This document shows, piece after piece, positions 1-6,746 of a DNA stretch of 11,481 nt; position 1 is the first letter of the stretch, and each line of letters begins with the position of its first letter. The position numbers and the translations under genes were made by a program. This DNA is from JARDZI01 sp041639705 (GTDB taxonomy: Bacteria > Bacillota > Clostridia > Clostridiales > Caloramatoraceae). The stretch is from the NCBI GenBank assembly GCA_041639705.1, contig JBEQBT010000094.1:1-11481 (forward strand). Direction: 5' to 3'. A model generated the notes under the pieces. The model made no database searches, was not told the origin of the DNA, and saw nothing but the letters and a program-made list of their open reading frames with translations.

Positions 1-477
1 AGCAGGAATTCCCGGAAGCAATCTCCTTACGAAAGGAACATTATATTGTCCAGTATCACCATCCCATAAATGGGAAGAAGCTACCTGAACATTGCCCTGA
101 TACAATGCAATTAAGTTGCTGTAACTGCCGCTATAAGCACGCAGGGCTGGAACACCATTAGGGTGGCGTTCCATATAATTAGATAGAACATCAAGTATTA
201 AATCTTGACCGCAGATTACAAATCCATTATTGTTAATTTTGTAATTTGATTGTAAACTGTTATAGCTCAATTCCTTATTTTTCATAGGAAGTTCAATGGA
301 TTGAATACTTTTTGAACGGGATATATAAGCCTCCACATCACTTAAAGTAAATCGAACTTTACGTCCAACCCTGTAGGAATTTATTTCGCCACGCTTTATC
401 AATTCGTAAACTGTATTTTTAGCGACCTTCAGCATATCCGCAACTTCTTGGGTCGTTAGTGAGGTATTGTTCACCAT
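1..477 (-). CDS. Excisionase-type HTH plus PBP-like domain transcriptional regulator (3' part outside window)
   Basis: Read on the minus strand from ATG at 477-475, this frame is open for 159 codons to the window edge, so the C-terminus is missing. A strong ribosome binding site (AAGGAAGG on the minus strand, 493-486) precedes the ATG. Residues 6-53 look like an excisionase/MerR-type winged helix (LTTQEVADMLKVAKNTVYEL, then RVGRKVRF and SDVEAYI). From about residue 85 there is a periplasmic-binding-protein-like region (NGFVICGQDLILDVLSNYME, ASSHLWDGDTGQYNVPFVRR), matching the PBP-like domain (PF12727 type) also seen in oxyanion and molybdopterin regulators. No signal peptide or membrane segment is visible, so it should be cytoplasmic. 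It is divergent from modABC, which suggests a one-component sensor controlling that operon in the role ModE plays elsewhere. The ligand (molybdate, tungstate or a pterin) is inferred. The HTH and PBP-like calls are firm; the role is moderately supported. Confidence 0.88.
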   Translation of the reverse strand, partial: MVNNTSLTTQEVADMLKVAKNTVYELIKRGEINSYRVGRKVRFTLSDVEAYISRSKSIQSIELPMKNKELSYNSLQSNYKINNNGFVICGQDLILDVLSNYMERHPNGVPALRAYSGSYSNLIALYQGNVQVASSHLWDGDTGQYNVPFVRRLLPGIPA

Positions 478-519
478 ATTATCAACCTTCCTTATATGTA
501 GCTATATATATTATATCCC

Positions 520-548
520 ATTATATCACGTTTCACTACGTTTGACAA
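520..548 (-). promoter_or_regulatory. Sigma-A-type promoter of the divergent regulator
   Basis: On the minus strand, TTGTCA (548-543) and TATAAT (525-520) are separated by exactly 17 bp. The predicted transcript starts near 513 and reaches the regulator's ATG at 477 with its ribosome binding site in the leader. The spacer contains one of the two direct-repeat sets described below, so a protein bound there would cover this promoter. Confidence 0.7.
528..547. promoter_or_regulatory. Direct-repeat site 1: candidate operator in the regulator's own promoter
   Basis: Two head-to-tail 10-bp units, ACGTTTCACT (528-537) and ACGTTTGACA (538-547), share ACGTTT. They occupy the spacer and -35 of the regulator promoter and lie just upstream of the modA -35 (568). 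A related pair occurs about 102 bp further on. Direct repeats are the expected binding pattern for excisionase/BldC-type winged helices, which bind head to tail, so this may be where the regulator autoregulates. Binding itself is inferred. Confidence 0.5.
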
Positions 549-567
549 TTAATGCTCTATTCCACCC

Positions 568-596
568 TTGACAGTGAATTACTATATGATTATAAT
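568..596 (+). promoter_or_regulatory. Consensus sigma-A promoter of the modABC operon
   Basis: TTGACA (568-573) and TATAAT (591-596) with a 17-bp spacer match the vegetative consensus at every position. Transcription should start around 603, giving a leader of about 90 nt before modA. A perfect promoter suggests control by a repressor or roadblock rather than by an activator, which fits the repeat sites on either side of it. Confidence 0.85.
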
Positions 597-629
597 AAAC
601 TATACGTGATGAAAATATTTAAATACACT

Positions 630-650
630 CTGTTTCGTTACGTTTCGTTA
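630..650. promoter_or_regulatory. Direct-repeat site 2: candidate operator in the modA leader
   Basis: Tandem 10-bp units CTGTTTCGTT (630-639) and ACGTTTCGTT (640-649) are followed by a degenerate third unit beginning AGTTT (650). They share the GTTTC core and the period of site 1 at 528-547. The site lies about 27-47 nt downstream of the predicted modA transcription start, a position suited to repression by blocking elongation. Matching units of sites 1 and 2 are 102 bp apart, close to ten helical turns, so looping is possible. Function is inferred. Confidence 0.5.
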
Positions 651-693
651 GTTTTTTGCCATTAATACATGATTGAAATTGAAGGAGAAAAGT

Positions 694-1476
694 ATGAAAA
701 AGAACATTATTGTTAGCATCATTGTTTTAATGTTTTTTACATTGGTGGCATGTAATTCACCAAAAGGAGCAGATTCAACACCAGTTGAAAAAAAGGAACT
801 AATAGTAGCTGCTGCATCTAGTTTAACCAAGGCATTTACAGAGGTTGGCACTGCATTTGAAAAAGCTAACAATTGCAAGGTCACCTTTTCATTTGGAGCC
901 ACAGGATCCTTGTCAGAACAACTAACTAATGGAGCTCCATTTGATGTTTTCGCAGCCGCAGATGAAACTACTGTAGCAAAGCTTGATAAAGCTGGACAAT
1001 TAATTTCCAATACTGTGCAGCCTTATGCAGTGGGACGCCTTGGCATCGCAACTTTAAAAAGTAGCAAAGTTGAAGTTAAAACTATAGAGGATTTAGTAAA
1101 ACCAGAGATTAAAAAAATTGCTATAGCAAACACAGAGACTGCACCCTATGGTCAGGCAGCAAAACAAGCATTGGAAAGTTCAAAGCTTTGGGAAAAAATA
1201 GAACCTAAACTGGTATACGGGAAGAGTATTTCTGATACCTTGGCACTTGTAACCACTGGTAATGCTGAAGCAGGTTTTGTATCCCTATCTCTAAAAGATG
1301 ATACATTAAACTTCACTCTTCTAGATTCCAAAATGCATGAGCCTATACGCCAAGCTATGGCCGTTACTAAGAATACCAAAGAAGAAGAGCTGGGGCGAAA
1401 ATTTATTGAATTTGTAAAAGGCAAAGAAGGACAAGAAATTATGGGCAAATATGGGTTTGAAGCGCTGGAGGAATAA
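694..1476 (+). CDS. modA: Molybdate ABC transporter substrate-binding lipoprotein ModA
   Basis: The 260-residue protein captures molybdate (possibly also tungstate) outside the membrane and passes it to ModBC. The ATG at 694 is chosen over an in-frame upstream TTG at 673 because AAGGAG (682-687) sits 6 nt before it and it begins a proper signal peptide. Residues 1-19 form a lipoprotein signal ending in lipobox LVAC, so Cys20 should be lipidated. The mature protein has the ModA hallmarks: AAASSLTKAF (39-48), which in the family contributes oxyanion-binding Ser residues; FGATGSLSEQ (68-77); FDVFAAAD (83-90); and NTETAPYGQAAKQAL (146-160). It lacks the TupA signature TTTS, so molybdate rather than a dedicated tungstate transporter is favoured, though ModA proteins often bind both. 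It is first in an operon with modB (3-nt gap) and modC. Confidence 0.95.
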   Translation: MKKNIIVSIIVLMFFTLVACNSPKGADSTPVEKKELIVAAASSLTKAFTEVGTAFEKANNCKVTFSFGATGSLSEQLTNGAPFDVFAAADETTVAKLDKAGQLISNTVQPYAVGRLGIATLKSSKVEVKTIEDLVKPEIKKIAIANTETAPYGQAAKQALESSKLWEKIEPKLVYGKSISDTLALVTTGNAEAGFVSLSLKDDTLNFTLLDSKMHEPIRQAMAVTKNTKEEELGRKFIEFVKGKEGQEIMGKYGFEALEE

Positions 1477-1479
1477 GGT

Positions 1480-2151
1480 ATGGAAAATATAAATCTTTTT
1501 CCACTATACTTATCATTTCGTGTGGCATTTACGGCTACAATAATCAGCTTTTTCCTTGGGCTCCCAATCGCTTATTTTTTAAGTAAAGGACATGGAAAAA
1601 TTGTTGATTTTATTGATACTTTTACAAATTTACCTGTTGTACTGCCTCCTACGGTATTAGGATATTATCTCCTAGTGCTCCTGGGCAGGCAATCACCTAT
1701 TGGAGCTTTCCTTGAAAATAACTTTGACACAATGATTGTTTTTACACCCACAGGGGCTGTAATTGCATCTTGTGTTGTATCTATCCCATACTTAATTAAA
1801 TCAGCAAAGACCGCTTTTCTCGAAGTAAATGAGGATTATTTAAATGCAGCAAGGCTTTTAGGACGAAATGAATTCAATGTTTTTTGTACAATGGTAATGC
1901 CAATTGCATGGAGAGGAATTGTTGCAGGTCTTACCATGTCCTTTGTAAGAGCACTTGGAGATTTTGGTACAACATTAATGGTTTCAGGAAGTATTCCTAA
2001 CAAAACCATGACTATGCCTATTGCCATTTATGATGCTCTCCAGGCAGGAAATAAATATATGGCTAATTTACTCGTTTTGATTATGACCAGTATTGGTGTA
2101 ATAGTTCTGTTTACTATTAATATTCTTGAAAGGAAAATGAAAAGGGGATGA
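1480..2151 (+). CDS. modB: Molybdate ABC transporter permease ModB
   Basis: This 223-residue integral membrane protein forms the transport channel as a dimer with ModC. Its ATG is 3 nt after the modA stop, and GGAGGA (1467-1472) lies within the end of modA, which suggests translational coupling. Hydrophobic segments lie near residues 12-34, 55-69, 90-107, 146-168 and 195-217. The permease coupling loop is visible at about 115-143 (EVNEDYLNAARLLGRNEF, then the conserved Gly and MPIA), where the ATPase docks. The LPVVLPPTVLGYYLL stretch (51-65) is typical of ModB. Length is normal for the family. It reads cleanly into modC with a 6-nt gap. Confidence 0.95.
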   Translation: MENINLFPLYLSFRVAFTATIISFFLGLPIAYFLSKGHGKIVDFIDTFTNLPVVLPPTVLGYYLLVLLGRQSPIGAFLENNFDTMIVFTPTGAVIASCVVSIPYLIKSAKTAFLEVNEDYLNAARLLGRNEFNVFCTMVMPIAWRGIVAGLTMSFVRALGDFGTTLMVSGSIPNKTMTMPIAIYDALQAGNKYMANLLVLIMTSIGVIVLFTINILERKMKRG

Positions 2152-2157
2152 TGAAGG

Positions 2158-3261
2158 GTGCTGGATGTAACTATTCAAAAATCACTAGGAAACTTTATGC
2201 TTCAATCCTCTTTCAAAGCAGAAAAAGGTGTTTTAGGAATACTTGGACCATCAGGCTGTGGGAAAAGTATGACTCTAAAGTGTATTTCAGGGCTTTACTC
2301 TCCTGATAAGGGAAACATTATACTAAATGGCAAAGTACTGTTTTCTTCTGATTCAAAGATTAATGTACCAACCCGTAAAAGGAATATTGGTTATGTGTTT
2401 CAGAATTATGCATTATTCCCACACTTGACCGTTTATAAAAATATTGCATATGGTATAAAACATTTAGAAAAGGAATTACGCAATAAGAAGGCATTAGAAA
2501 TGATTGAACGAATGCAGCTTGTTGGTCTTCAAAACCATTATCCCTCTCAACTTTCCGGTGGACAACAGCAAAGGGCTGCATTAGCTAGAACCCTAATTAC
2601 AGACCCGGATTTATTGTTACTTGACGAGCCATTTTCAGCCCTGGATAGTCATATTAAATATACGTTGGAAAAGGAACTGACAACTATCATCAAAAATAAT
2701 TATGATGGAATTGTATTACTGGTTACCCACAATATTGAGGAAGCCTATCGCATTTGCAATAATATTATGGTTATGGACAATGGACAAAATCTTCAAATGG
2801 GTACAAAGGATGAAATCATACACACCCCAGAAAATCTAACTGCTGCAAGAATAACAGGCTGCAAAAATTTCCTTGATGTGAATGTGATAGAGGAGAAGGA
2901 TGGATATTATATACTCAAATCAAAGGAGCTTATTTTCAAAGCTATAAAGACAGAGAAGCAAGCATCTGGGCAAATGGTTGCTGGAATAAGAGCTCGTTAT
3001 TTAAGCTTACTTTCAATAGATTCTAATATGGAAAATACATTTGAGTGTGATGTTATTGAAAAAATAGAGGGAGTTTTCTCTACCACAATTCTTGTTAACT
3101 GTGGCGGATGTATGCTTGAAGTTGAAATTCCAAAGGCTTCTTTCCCTAATATCATGGAAAATAGCGGTAAGAAGTTGAAGCTATATATTCCAGCTGATAA
3201 TGTATTTCTTATGGGAAAAGAAGGTAGTATTACAAAGAAGGATTTTAATAAAGTTAATTGA
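2158..3261 (+). CDS. modC: Molybdate ABC transporter ATP-binding protein ModC
   Basis: The 367-residue ATPase powers molybdate import. The start is a GTG at 2158, with GGGG at 2144-2147 as a weak ribosome binding site at the end of modB; nearby ATGs are out of frame. All ATPase motifs are present: Walker A GPSGCGKS (30-37), Q-loop Gln82 (GYVFQNY), signature LSGGQQQR (132-139), Walker B LLLLDEP with catalytic Glu157, D-loop SALD (160-163) and switch His191. The C-terminal third (about 230-367) is a MOP/TOBE-like domain of the kind that binds oxyanion in ModC and may give feedback inhibition. The protein looks complete and functional. Confidence 0.93.
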   Translation: MLDVTIQKSLGNFMLQSSFKAEKGVLGILGPSGCGKSMTLKCISGLYSPDKGNIILNGKVLFSSDSKINVPTRKRNIGYVFQNYALFPHLTVYKNIAYGIKHLEKELRNKKALEMIERMQLVGLQNHYPSQLSGGQQQRAALARTLITDPDLLLLDEPFSALDSHIKYTLEKELTTIIKNNYDGIVLLVTHNIEEAYRICNNIMVMDNGQNLQMGTKDEIIHTPENLTAARITGCKNFLDVNVIEEKDGYYILKSKELIFKAIKTEKQASGQMVAGIRARYLSLLSIDSNMENTFECDVIEKIEGVFSTTILVNCGGCMLEVEIPKASFPNIMENSGKKLKLYIPADNVFLMGKEGSITKKDFNKVN

Positions 3262-3315
3262 ATTCCTTTTGTATAAATCACGAATTATAAATGAATTGTA
3301 AGGAGTGGATATACT

Positions 3316-3837
3316 ATGAAAAAATCAATTTCACCAGAACCATATGAAGCGGCCATGCCTGTTGTGATCGTTGCTACAAAGGATGGAGAAAAAATAAATT
3401 TTGCACCTCATGGCATGCATGGTCAATTAAACTATGATCCTCCTCTGCTTTATATATCAGTAATAAAGGAGCATCAGACAGCTAAAATTATAAGTAAAAC
3501 CAAAAAGTTCAGTGTAAATGTTCCCAGCGCAGAACTACTTGAAAAAGTAAAATACTTAGGAAGTGTTTCAGGTATAGAAAAGGATAAGTCCCAGGAGTTT
3601 GATGTTTTCTATGGAAAAAATGACGTTCCTATGATATCAAAATGTCCAGTGAATATGAACTGCCAGGTATATGATATCATTGAAATAAAAGATATGATTG
3701 TTTTTATTGGACAGGTTACAGAAGCCTTCGCAGACGAGGAATGTCTTTTAGATAATATGCCTCTAGCCATAAAGGTAGACCCTTTGATATGTACAATACA
3801 AGGAAAATATTATAAGATGGGCAAGGAGATAGAGTAG
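3316..3837 (+). CDS. Flavin reductase-like (FMN-binding split-barrel) protein
   Basis: This is a 173-residue soluble protein of the flavin-reductase-like domain family (PF01613 type), which bind FMN in a split barrel. Visible family features are an N-terminal YEAAMPVVIVATKDGEKINF, the PPLLYISV strand (42-49), SKTKKFSVNVPS and a late GQVTEAF strand. AGGAGTGG (3301-3308) gives good spacing to the ATG. It lies 54 nt after modC with no terminator between, so it is probably the fourth gene of the modABC operon; the hairpin at 3849 closes the unit. Clostridial members of this family are often annotated as flavin reductases or flavoredoxins. The natural partner, and any link to molybdenum or tungsten enzymes, cannot be read from the sequence. 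Confidence 0.85.
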   Translation: MKKSISPEPYEAAMPVVIVATKDGEKINFAPHGMHGQLNYDPPLLYISVIKEHQTAKIISKTKKFSVNVPSAELLEKVKYLGSVSGIEKDKSQEFDVFYGKNDVPMISKCPVNMNCQVYDIIEIKDMIVFIGQVTEAFADEECLLDNMPLAIKVDPLICTIQGKYYKMGKEIE

Positions 3838-3848
3838 GTGTGTGATGT

Positions 3849-3902
3849 GCTCTTGGTATATGAGTTATATAAGATAACTCATATACCAAGAGCCTATTTT
3901 AT
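3849..3902 (+). terminator. Rho-independent-type terminator ending the mod operon
   Basis: A perfect 20-bp inverted repeat (3849-3868 with 3874-3893) with a 5-nt loop is followed by CTATTTTATT. It begins 11 nt after the flavoprotein stop and precedes the promoter at 3941. The downstream T stretch favours termination on the + strand. The stem is much longer and more AT-rich than usual. Confidence 0.8.
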
Positions 3903-3940
3903 TAAAGAAATAAAATTAATAATTTTATGCATAATATTAC

Positions 3941-3969
3941 TTGACGTATAATACTATACAATATATAGT
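3941..3969 (+). promoter_or_regulatory. Promoter of the radical SAM-PadR-DUF1700 operon
   Basis: TTGACG (3941-3946) and TATAGT (3964-3969) are separated by 17 bp. Transcription would start near 3976, giving a leader of about 60 nt to the GTG at 4038. The -10 lies inside the right arm of the dyad at 3949-3973. Confidence 0.7.
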
Positions 3970-3973
3970 ATTA
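3949..3973. promoter_or_regulatory. Perfect dyad over the promoter: candidate PadR operator
   Basis: TAATACTATA (3949-3958) and its exact reverse complement TATAGTATTA (3964-3973) are separated by 5 bp. The dyad fills the spacer and covers the -10. PadR-family repressors commonly bind such palindromes at their own promoters, and the operon encodes a PadR protein as its second gene. Autorepression is inferred; AT-rich sequence makes a chance dyad more likely, but ten matched pairs at this position is notable. Confidence 0.55.
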
Positions 3974-4037
3974 ATTAAGAGAGAAATTCAACGTTGAAAT
4001 ATAAAACCTATTTAAAAAATATAAGGAGGAATAAAAA

Positions 4038-5111
4038 GTGAGCTGTCAGATAAAGCCTGATAAGGTGTATTTTGAAGTTACCAATTACTGCAACTTTAAA
4101 TGTGACTTTTGCCCAATCAATTCTTCTAATAGGGAAAAGAGACACATGGATTTTTCATTGTTTAAGAAAGGTATAAATGATATAGTAAAGGAGGAAATAA
4201 CCGATACAATTGCTTATCATATTTTAGGCGAGCCCCTTCTTTACCCTAACATTTTTGAAGCATTGGAGTATGTAAAGAGCCAGGGCTTAAGGAATGATTT
4301 AACCACCAATGGTTCACTGCTTACAGAGGATAGAGTAAAAAGAATAGTAGAGGGAAGTCTTATTGACAAGCTAAATATTTCAGTTGAAACCATTAGTGAA
4401 AAGGAACATGAATGCAGAGGTTCCGATATATCCTTTGAAAGCTATTATGGTCGTATATTGGATGCAGTAAGATATATAAAAAGGTCGGGCAGTAAAACCA
4501 ATATTGAATTGTGTCTTATGAATACCTTTAGCAAGAAGTATTTCGATATAGACAAGGATATTCGAGTTAATGTAGAAAAGGATGGATTTAAGAAAAAGCT
4601 TATACCATTTATTATAGATATTTATAAAGCAATAGATAAGAAAGTAACCTATGATACAGTAGAAACACTTATGAATGGGATAAATATGCAAAGACCTGGA
4701 CTTATTCGTATCGATGATAATATAACCGTGTATATTCAGCTCCTTGCAGACTGGGGGAATGCCTTCACATCAAAGGCTGTATATCCATGCAAGCACGGAT
4801 GCTGTGGATATGCGCTTACCAATGTTGGGATTCTCAATAGCGGAGAAGTAACCATATGCTGTGTTGATTATGATGGAAAGACCTCACTTGGAAACATTCA
4901 TAATAAATCTCTAGGTGAAATTCTTTCAGCTGGAAGAGCTGGTAAAATCCTTGAAGGCTTTAATAAGATGCAAGTAATAGATCCATATTGTCAAAGATGC
5001 TTTGGAAGCACTAATAAAACCAAGGCGGTGTTTAAGGGACTTGTAAGTATATATCTTTTTAAGATATTAGATTTTCAACCTGCAAGTGTAAGAGAAATAA
5101 ATCTTGGATGA
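4038..5111 (+). CDS. Radical SAM/SPASM-domain protein of unknown substrate
   Basis: The protein has 357 residues and starts at GTG 4038 behind AAGGAGG (4023-4029). The radical SAM cluster motif is C18-x3-C22-x2-C25 (NYCNFKCDFCPIN), which binds a 4Fe-4S cluster and S-adenosylmethionine. Further family marks are LGEPLLYPN (63-71, the GE motif) and LTTNGSLLT (88-96). The C-terminus carries SPASM-like cysteines for auxiliary cluster(s): C251, C255, C256, then GEVTICCVDYDG (C274, C275) and C318-x2-C321. SPASM enzymes modify peptides or proteins, or act as sugar or cofactor enzymes. No precursor peptide ORF is visible immediately before or after it, so the substrate is unknown. It is followed after 47 nt by a PadR regulator and a membrane protein under the same promoter. 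The radical SAM assignment is firm; function is not assigned. Confidence 0.9.
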   Translation: MSCQIKPDKVYFEVTNYCNFKCDFCPINSSNREKRHMDFSLFKKGINDIVKEEITDTIAYHILGEPLLYPNIFEALEYVKSQGLRNDLTTNGSLLTEDRVKRIVEGSLIDKLNISVETISEKEHECRGSDISFESYYGRILDAVRYIKRSGSKTNIELCLMNTFSKKYFDIDKDIRVNVEKDGFKKKLIPFIIDIYKAIDKKVTYDTVETLMNGINMQRPGLIRIDDNITVYIQLLADWGNAFTSKAVYPCKHGCCGYALTNVGILNSGEVTICCVDYDGKTSLGNIHNKSLGEILSAGRAGKILEGFNKMQVIDPYCQRCFGSTNKTKAVFKGLVSIYLFKILDFQPASVREINLG

Positions 5112-5158
5112 CGAGTTAATTTATAAATGACTGCTATTAGGGTTAGGAGGTAATGTAT

Positions 5159-5476
5159 GTGGATGCCCAGATGAAAAAAGGACTTTTAGATGTATGCGTT
5201 CTTTCAATTCTATCAATGGAGGATACCTATGGGTATAAGCTTACCCAGGAGGTTACTGCCCTCATGGATACTTCTGAATCAGCCCTTTATCCAGTTCTCA
5301 GACGACTTGAAACTCAAAACTTTTTAGAAACCTACTCTGTTGAATACTCCGGGCGTCTTAGGAAATATTACAGAATAACAGGTGAGGGAATAAAAAAATT
5401 TAAGGAGTACATTCTGGAGTTGGAGGACTTAAAGAAATTTATTGATTATATTATAGGTGGTGGGAATAATGGATGA
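5159..5476 (+). CDS. PadR-family transcriptional regulator
   Basis: This is a small winged-helix DNA-binding protein of 105 residues. The start is taken as GTG 5159, which lies 8 nt after GGAGG (5146-5150) and gives the usual family N-terminus (M)DAQMKKGLLDVCVLSILS. An in-frame ATG at 5153 is only 2 nt from the ribosome binding site. The wing and recognition region shows MEDTYGYKLTQEV, ALYPVLRRLE and YSGRLRKYYRIT, all diagnostic of PadR. The ending LEDLKKFIDYIIGG is a short dimerisation helix, so this is the compact PadR-s2-like type. Its stop overlaps the next gene by 8 nt, as is common for PadR-DUF1700 pairs. It probably represses its own operon through the dyad at 3949-3973. Confidence 0.92.
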   Translation: MDAQMKKGLLDVCVLSILSMEDTYGYKLTQEVTALMDTSESALYPVLRRLETQNFLETYSVEYSGRLRKYYRITGEGIKKFKEYILELEDLKKFIDYIIGGGNNG

Positions 5477-6746
5477 GAGGATTAAAATTTTTATATATGA
5501 TTTAAAAAAGCACCTTATAGGGCTTCCGGATGAAGAGGTTTCAAAGGCAGTTGGGTACTATGAAGAATATTTAAGTGAATCCTTAGAAGTAGGGAATAAT
5601 CTGGAAGAAGTGCTAATAGAATTGGGTTCTCCTGAAAAAATTGCAGATACATTAAAAAGAGAAGCTAATATTACGAGAGCAGAGAGCCACCCAGGCTTGA
5701 AAAATTTTTCAAGAGCTATTATGGATGCATTCAAAAGCGTATCAGCACCCCTATCTGTTTTTTCACTTATCTTTACTGCATTAATATCCTTTGGGATGAT
5801 TGCAATAATTTTTGGAGGAGCAGTGGTTATTGGAATAGGGGCAGCAGTAGTTATGCTGCTTAGTATATATCAGGCATTTACCATACCATTCAATTTTATA
5901 CTTGAGATAGGGGGAACACTTGGAATCGGATTTATGGGGGCTGGGATTTTATCACTGGCTGCACTTTACCTTTGGATATGGGGGAAATTATTTATTAAGC
6001 TTTCAACTAAGCAGGTAAGGTTAATCCTTAAACTCTCTGGAAAAGCTGTAACAAAGCCGATTAAACCGGAGCACAGAAGACTTTGGCCTGCTGTACGTTT
6101 ACTTCTGATTGTATCTGCTGTAGGTCTTATACTATTTGGAGTTTCAGGCCTTCCATGGAGGTTTTTCACCATTTTTAACAGCATGAAGCCTGAAGGAAAT
6201 ATAAACAAGGTTGTAACAGAATATGCTGCTGCAGATATAAGTAAAATATCAGCTCTTACAGCTCATTCTATCATAAGGATTGGAGAAGGCTCATCAGACA
6301 AGATAGTAATTACCTATGAAAAACCTGACTGGCTTACCCATGAAATTAGTAATAATGGTGGAGTATTAGATTTTCGTGAAAAGTCTAATGGCAGGCTACC
6401 TCTGTTTTCCCTAATATCCATACATGAGAGTCAGACGGAATTATCCATATCCTTGCCAAAGGGATTCAGGGCTGATTCCATATTACTTCAAAGTACAGGT
6501 GGAAATATGTTTATATCAAATATAACTGAAAACCTGGATGCAAAAACATTAACTGGTGAAATTCAGTATAGTAGGGGAACTCTGAAAAGCAGCATTGTGG
6601 CACGGACAAAAAGTGGAAATATATTAGTGGATGGAGCTCAAGCAGGGAAAAGCATAAATGGGTGGAAAGAGTATGATAACGGCGCGAATAAGGGTAATGT
6701 AGTAAAACTTACAAGTACAAGTGGTAGTATAGTCATAGAGAAATAA
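5469..6746 (+). CDS. Membrane protein with DUF1700-like N-terminus and DUF4097-like C-terminus
   Basis: The protein has 425 residues. The ATG at 5469 is preferred over an in-frame GTG at 5457: it overlaps the padR stop and follows GGTGGTGGG at normal spacing. Residues 1-70 form a helical, charged domain (LKKHLIGLPDEEVSKAVGYY, then LGSPEKIADTLKREA) typical of DUF1700/HAAS proteins paired with PadR. Hydrophobic segments follow at roughly 93-137 (one long or two short), 143-175 and 203-227. From about 240 to the end is a beta-rich region with repeated S/T-G-x-I/M patterns (STGGNMFIS, TLTGEIQYS, TKSGNILVD, STSGSIVIE), as in DUF4097 adhesin-like domains. There are no cysteines. Such proteins are thought to act in envelope sensing with PadR, but the mechanism is unknown. 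The side of the membrane on which the C-terminal domain sits cannot be fixed from the sequence. Confidence 0.85.
   Translation: MDERIKIFIYDLKKHLIGLPDEEVSKAVGYYEEYLSESLEVGNNLEEVLIELGSPEKIADTLKREANITRAESHPGLKNFSRAIMDAFKSVSAPLSVFSLIFTALISFGMIAIIFGGAVVIGIGAAVVMLLSIYQAFTIPFNFILEIGGTLGIGFMGAGILSLAALYLWIWGKLFIKLSTKQVRLILKLSGKAVTKPIKPEHRRLWPAVRLLLIVSAVGLILFGVSGLPWRFFTIFNSMKPEGNINKVVTEYAAADISKISALTAHSIIRIGEGSSDKIVITYEKPDWLTHEISNNGGVLDFREKSNGRLPLFSLISIHESQTELSISLPKGFRADSILLQSTGGNMFISNITENLDAKTLTGEIQYSRGTLKSSIVARTKSGNILVDGAQAGKSINGWKEYDNGANKGNVVKLTSTSGSIVIEK

Noticed and set aside
601..693. Possible Moco riboswitch in the modA leader
   Set aside because: The leader of about 90 nt is AT-rich, is largely taken up by direct repeats, and shows no GC-rich multi-stem structure like the known Moco motif.
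3894..4037. Possible RiPP precursor peptide before the radical SAM gene
   Set aside because: Only a five-codon frame after an ATG is present before the promoter, with no ribosome binding site and no conserved leader-like text.
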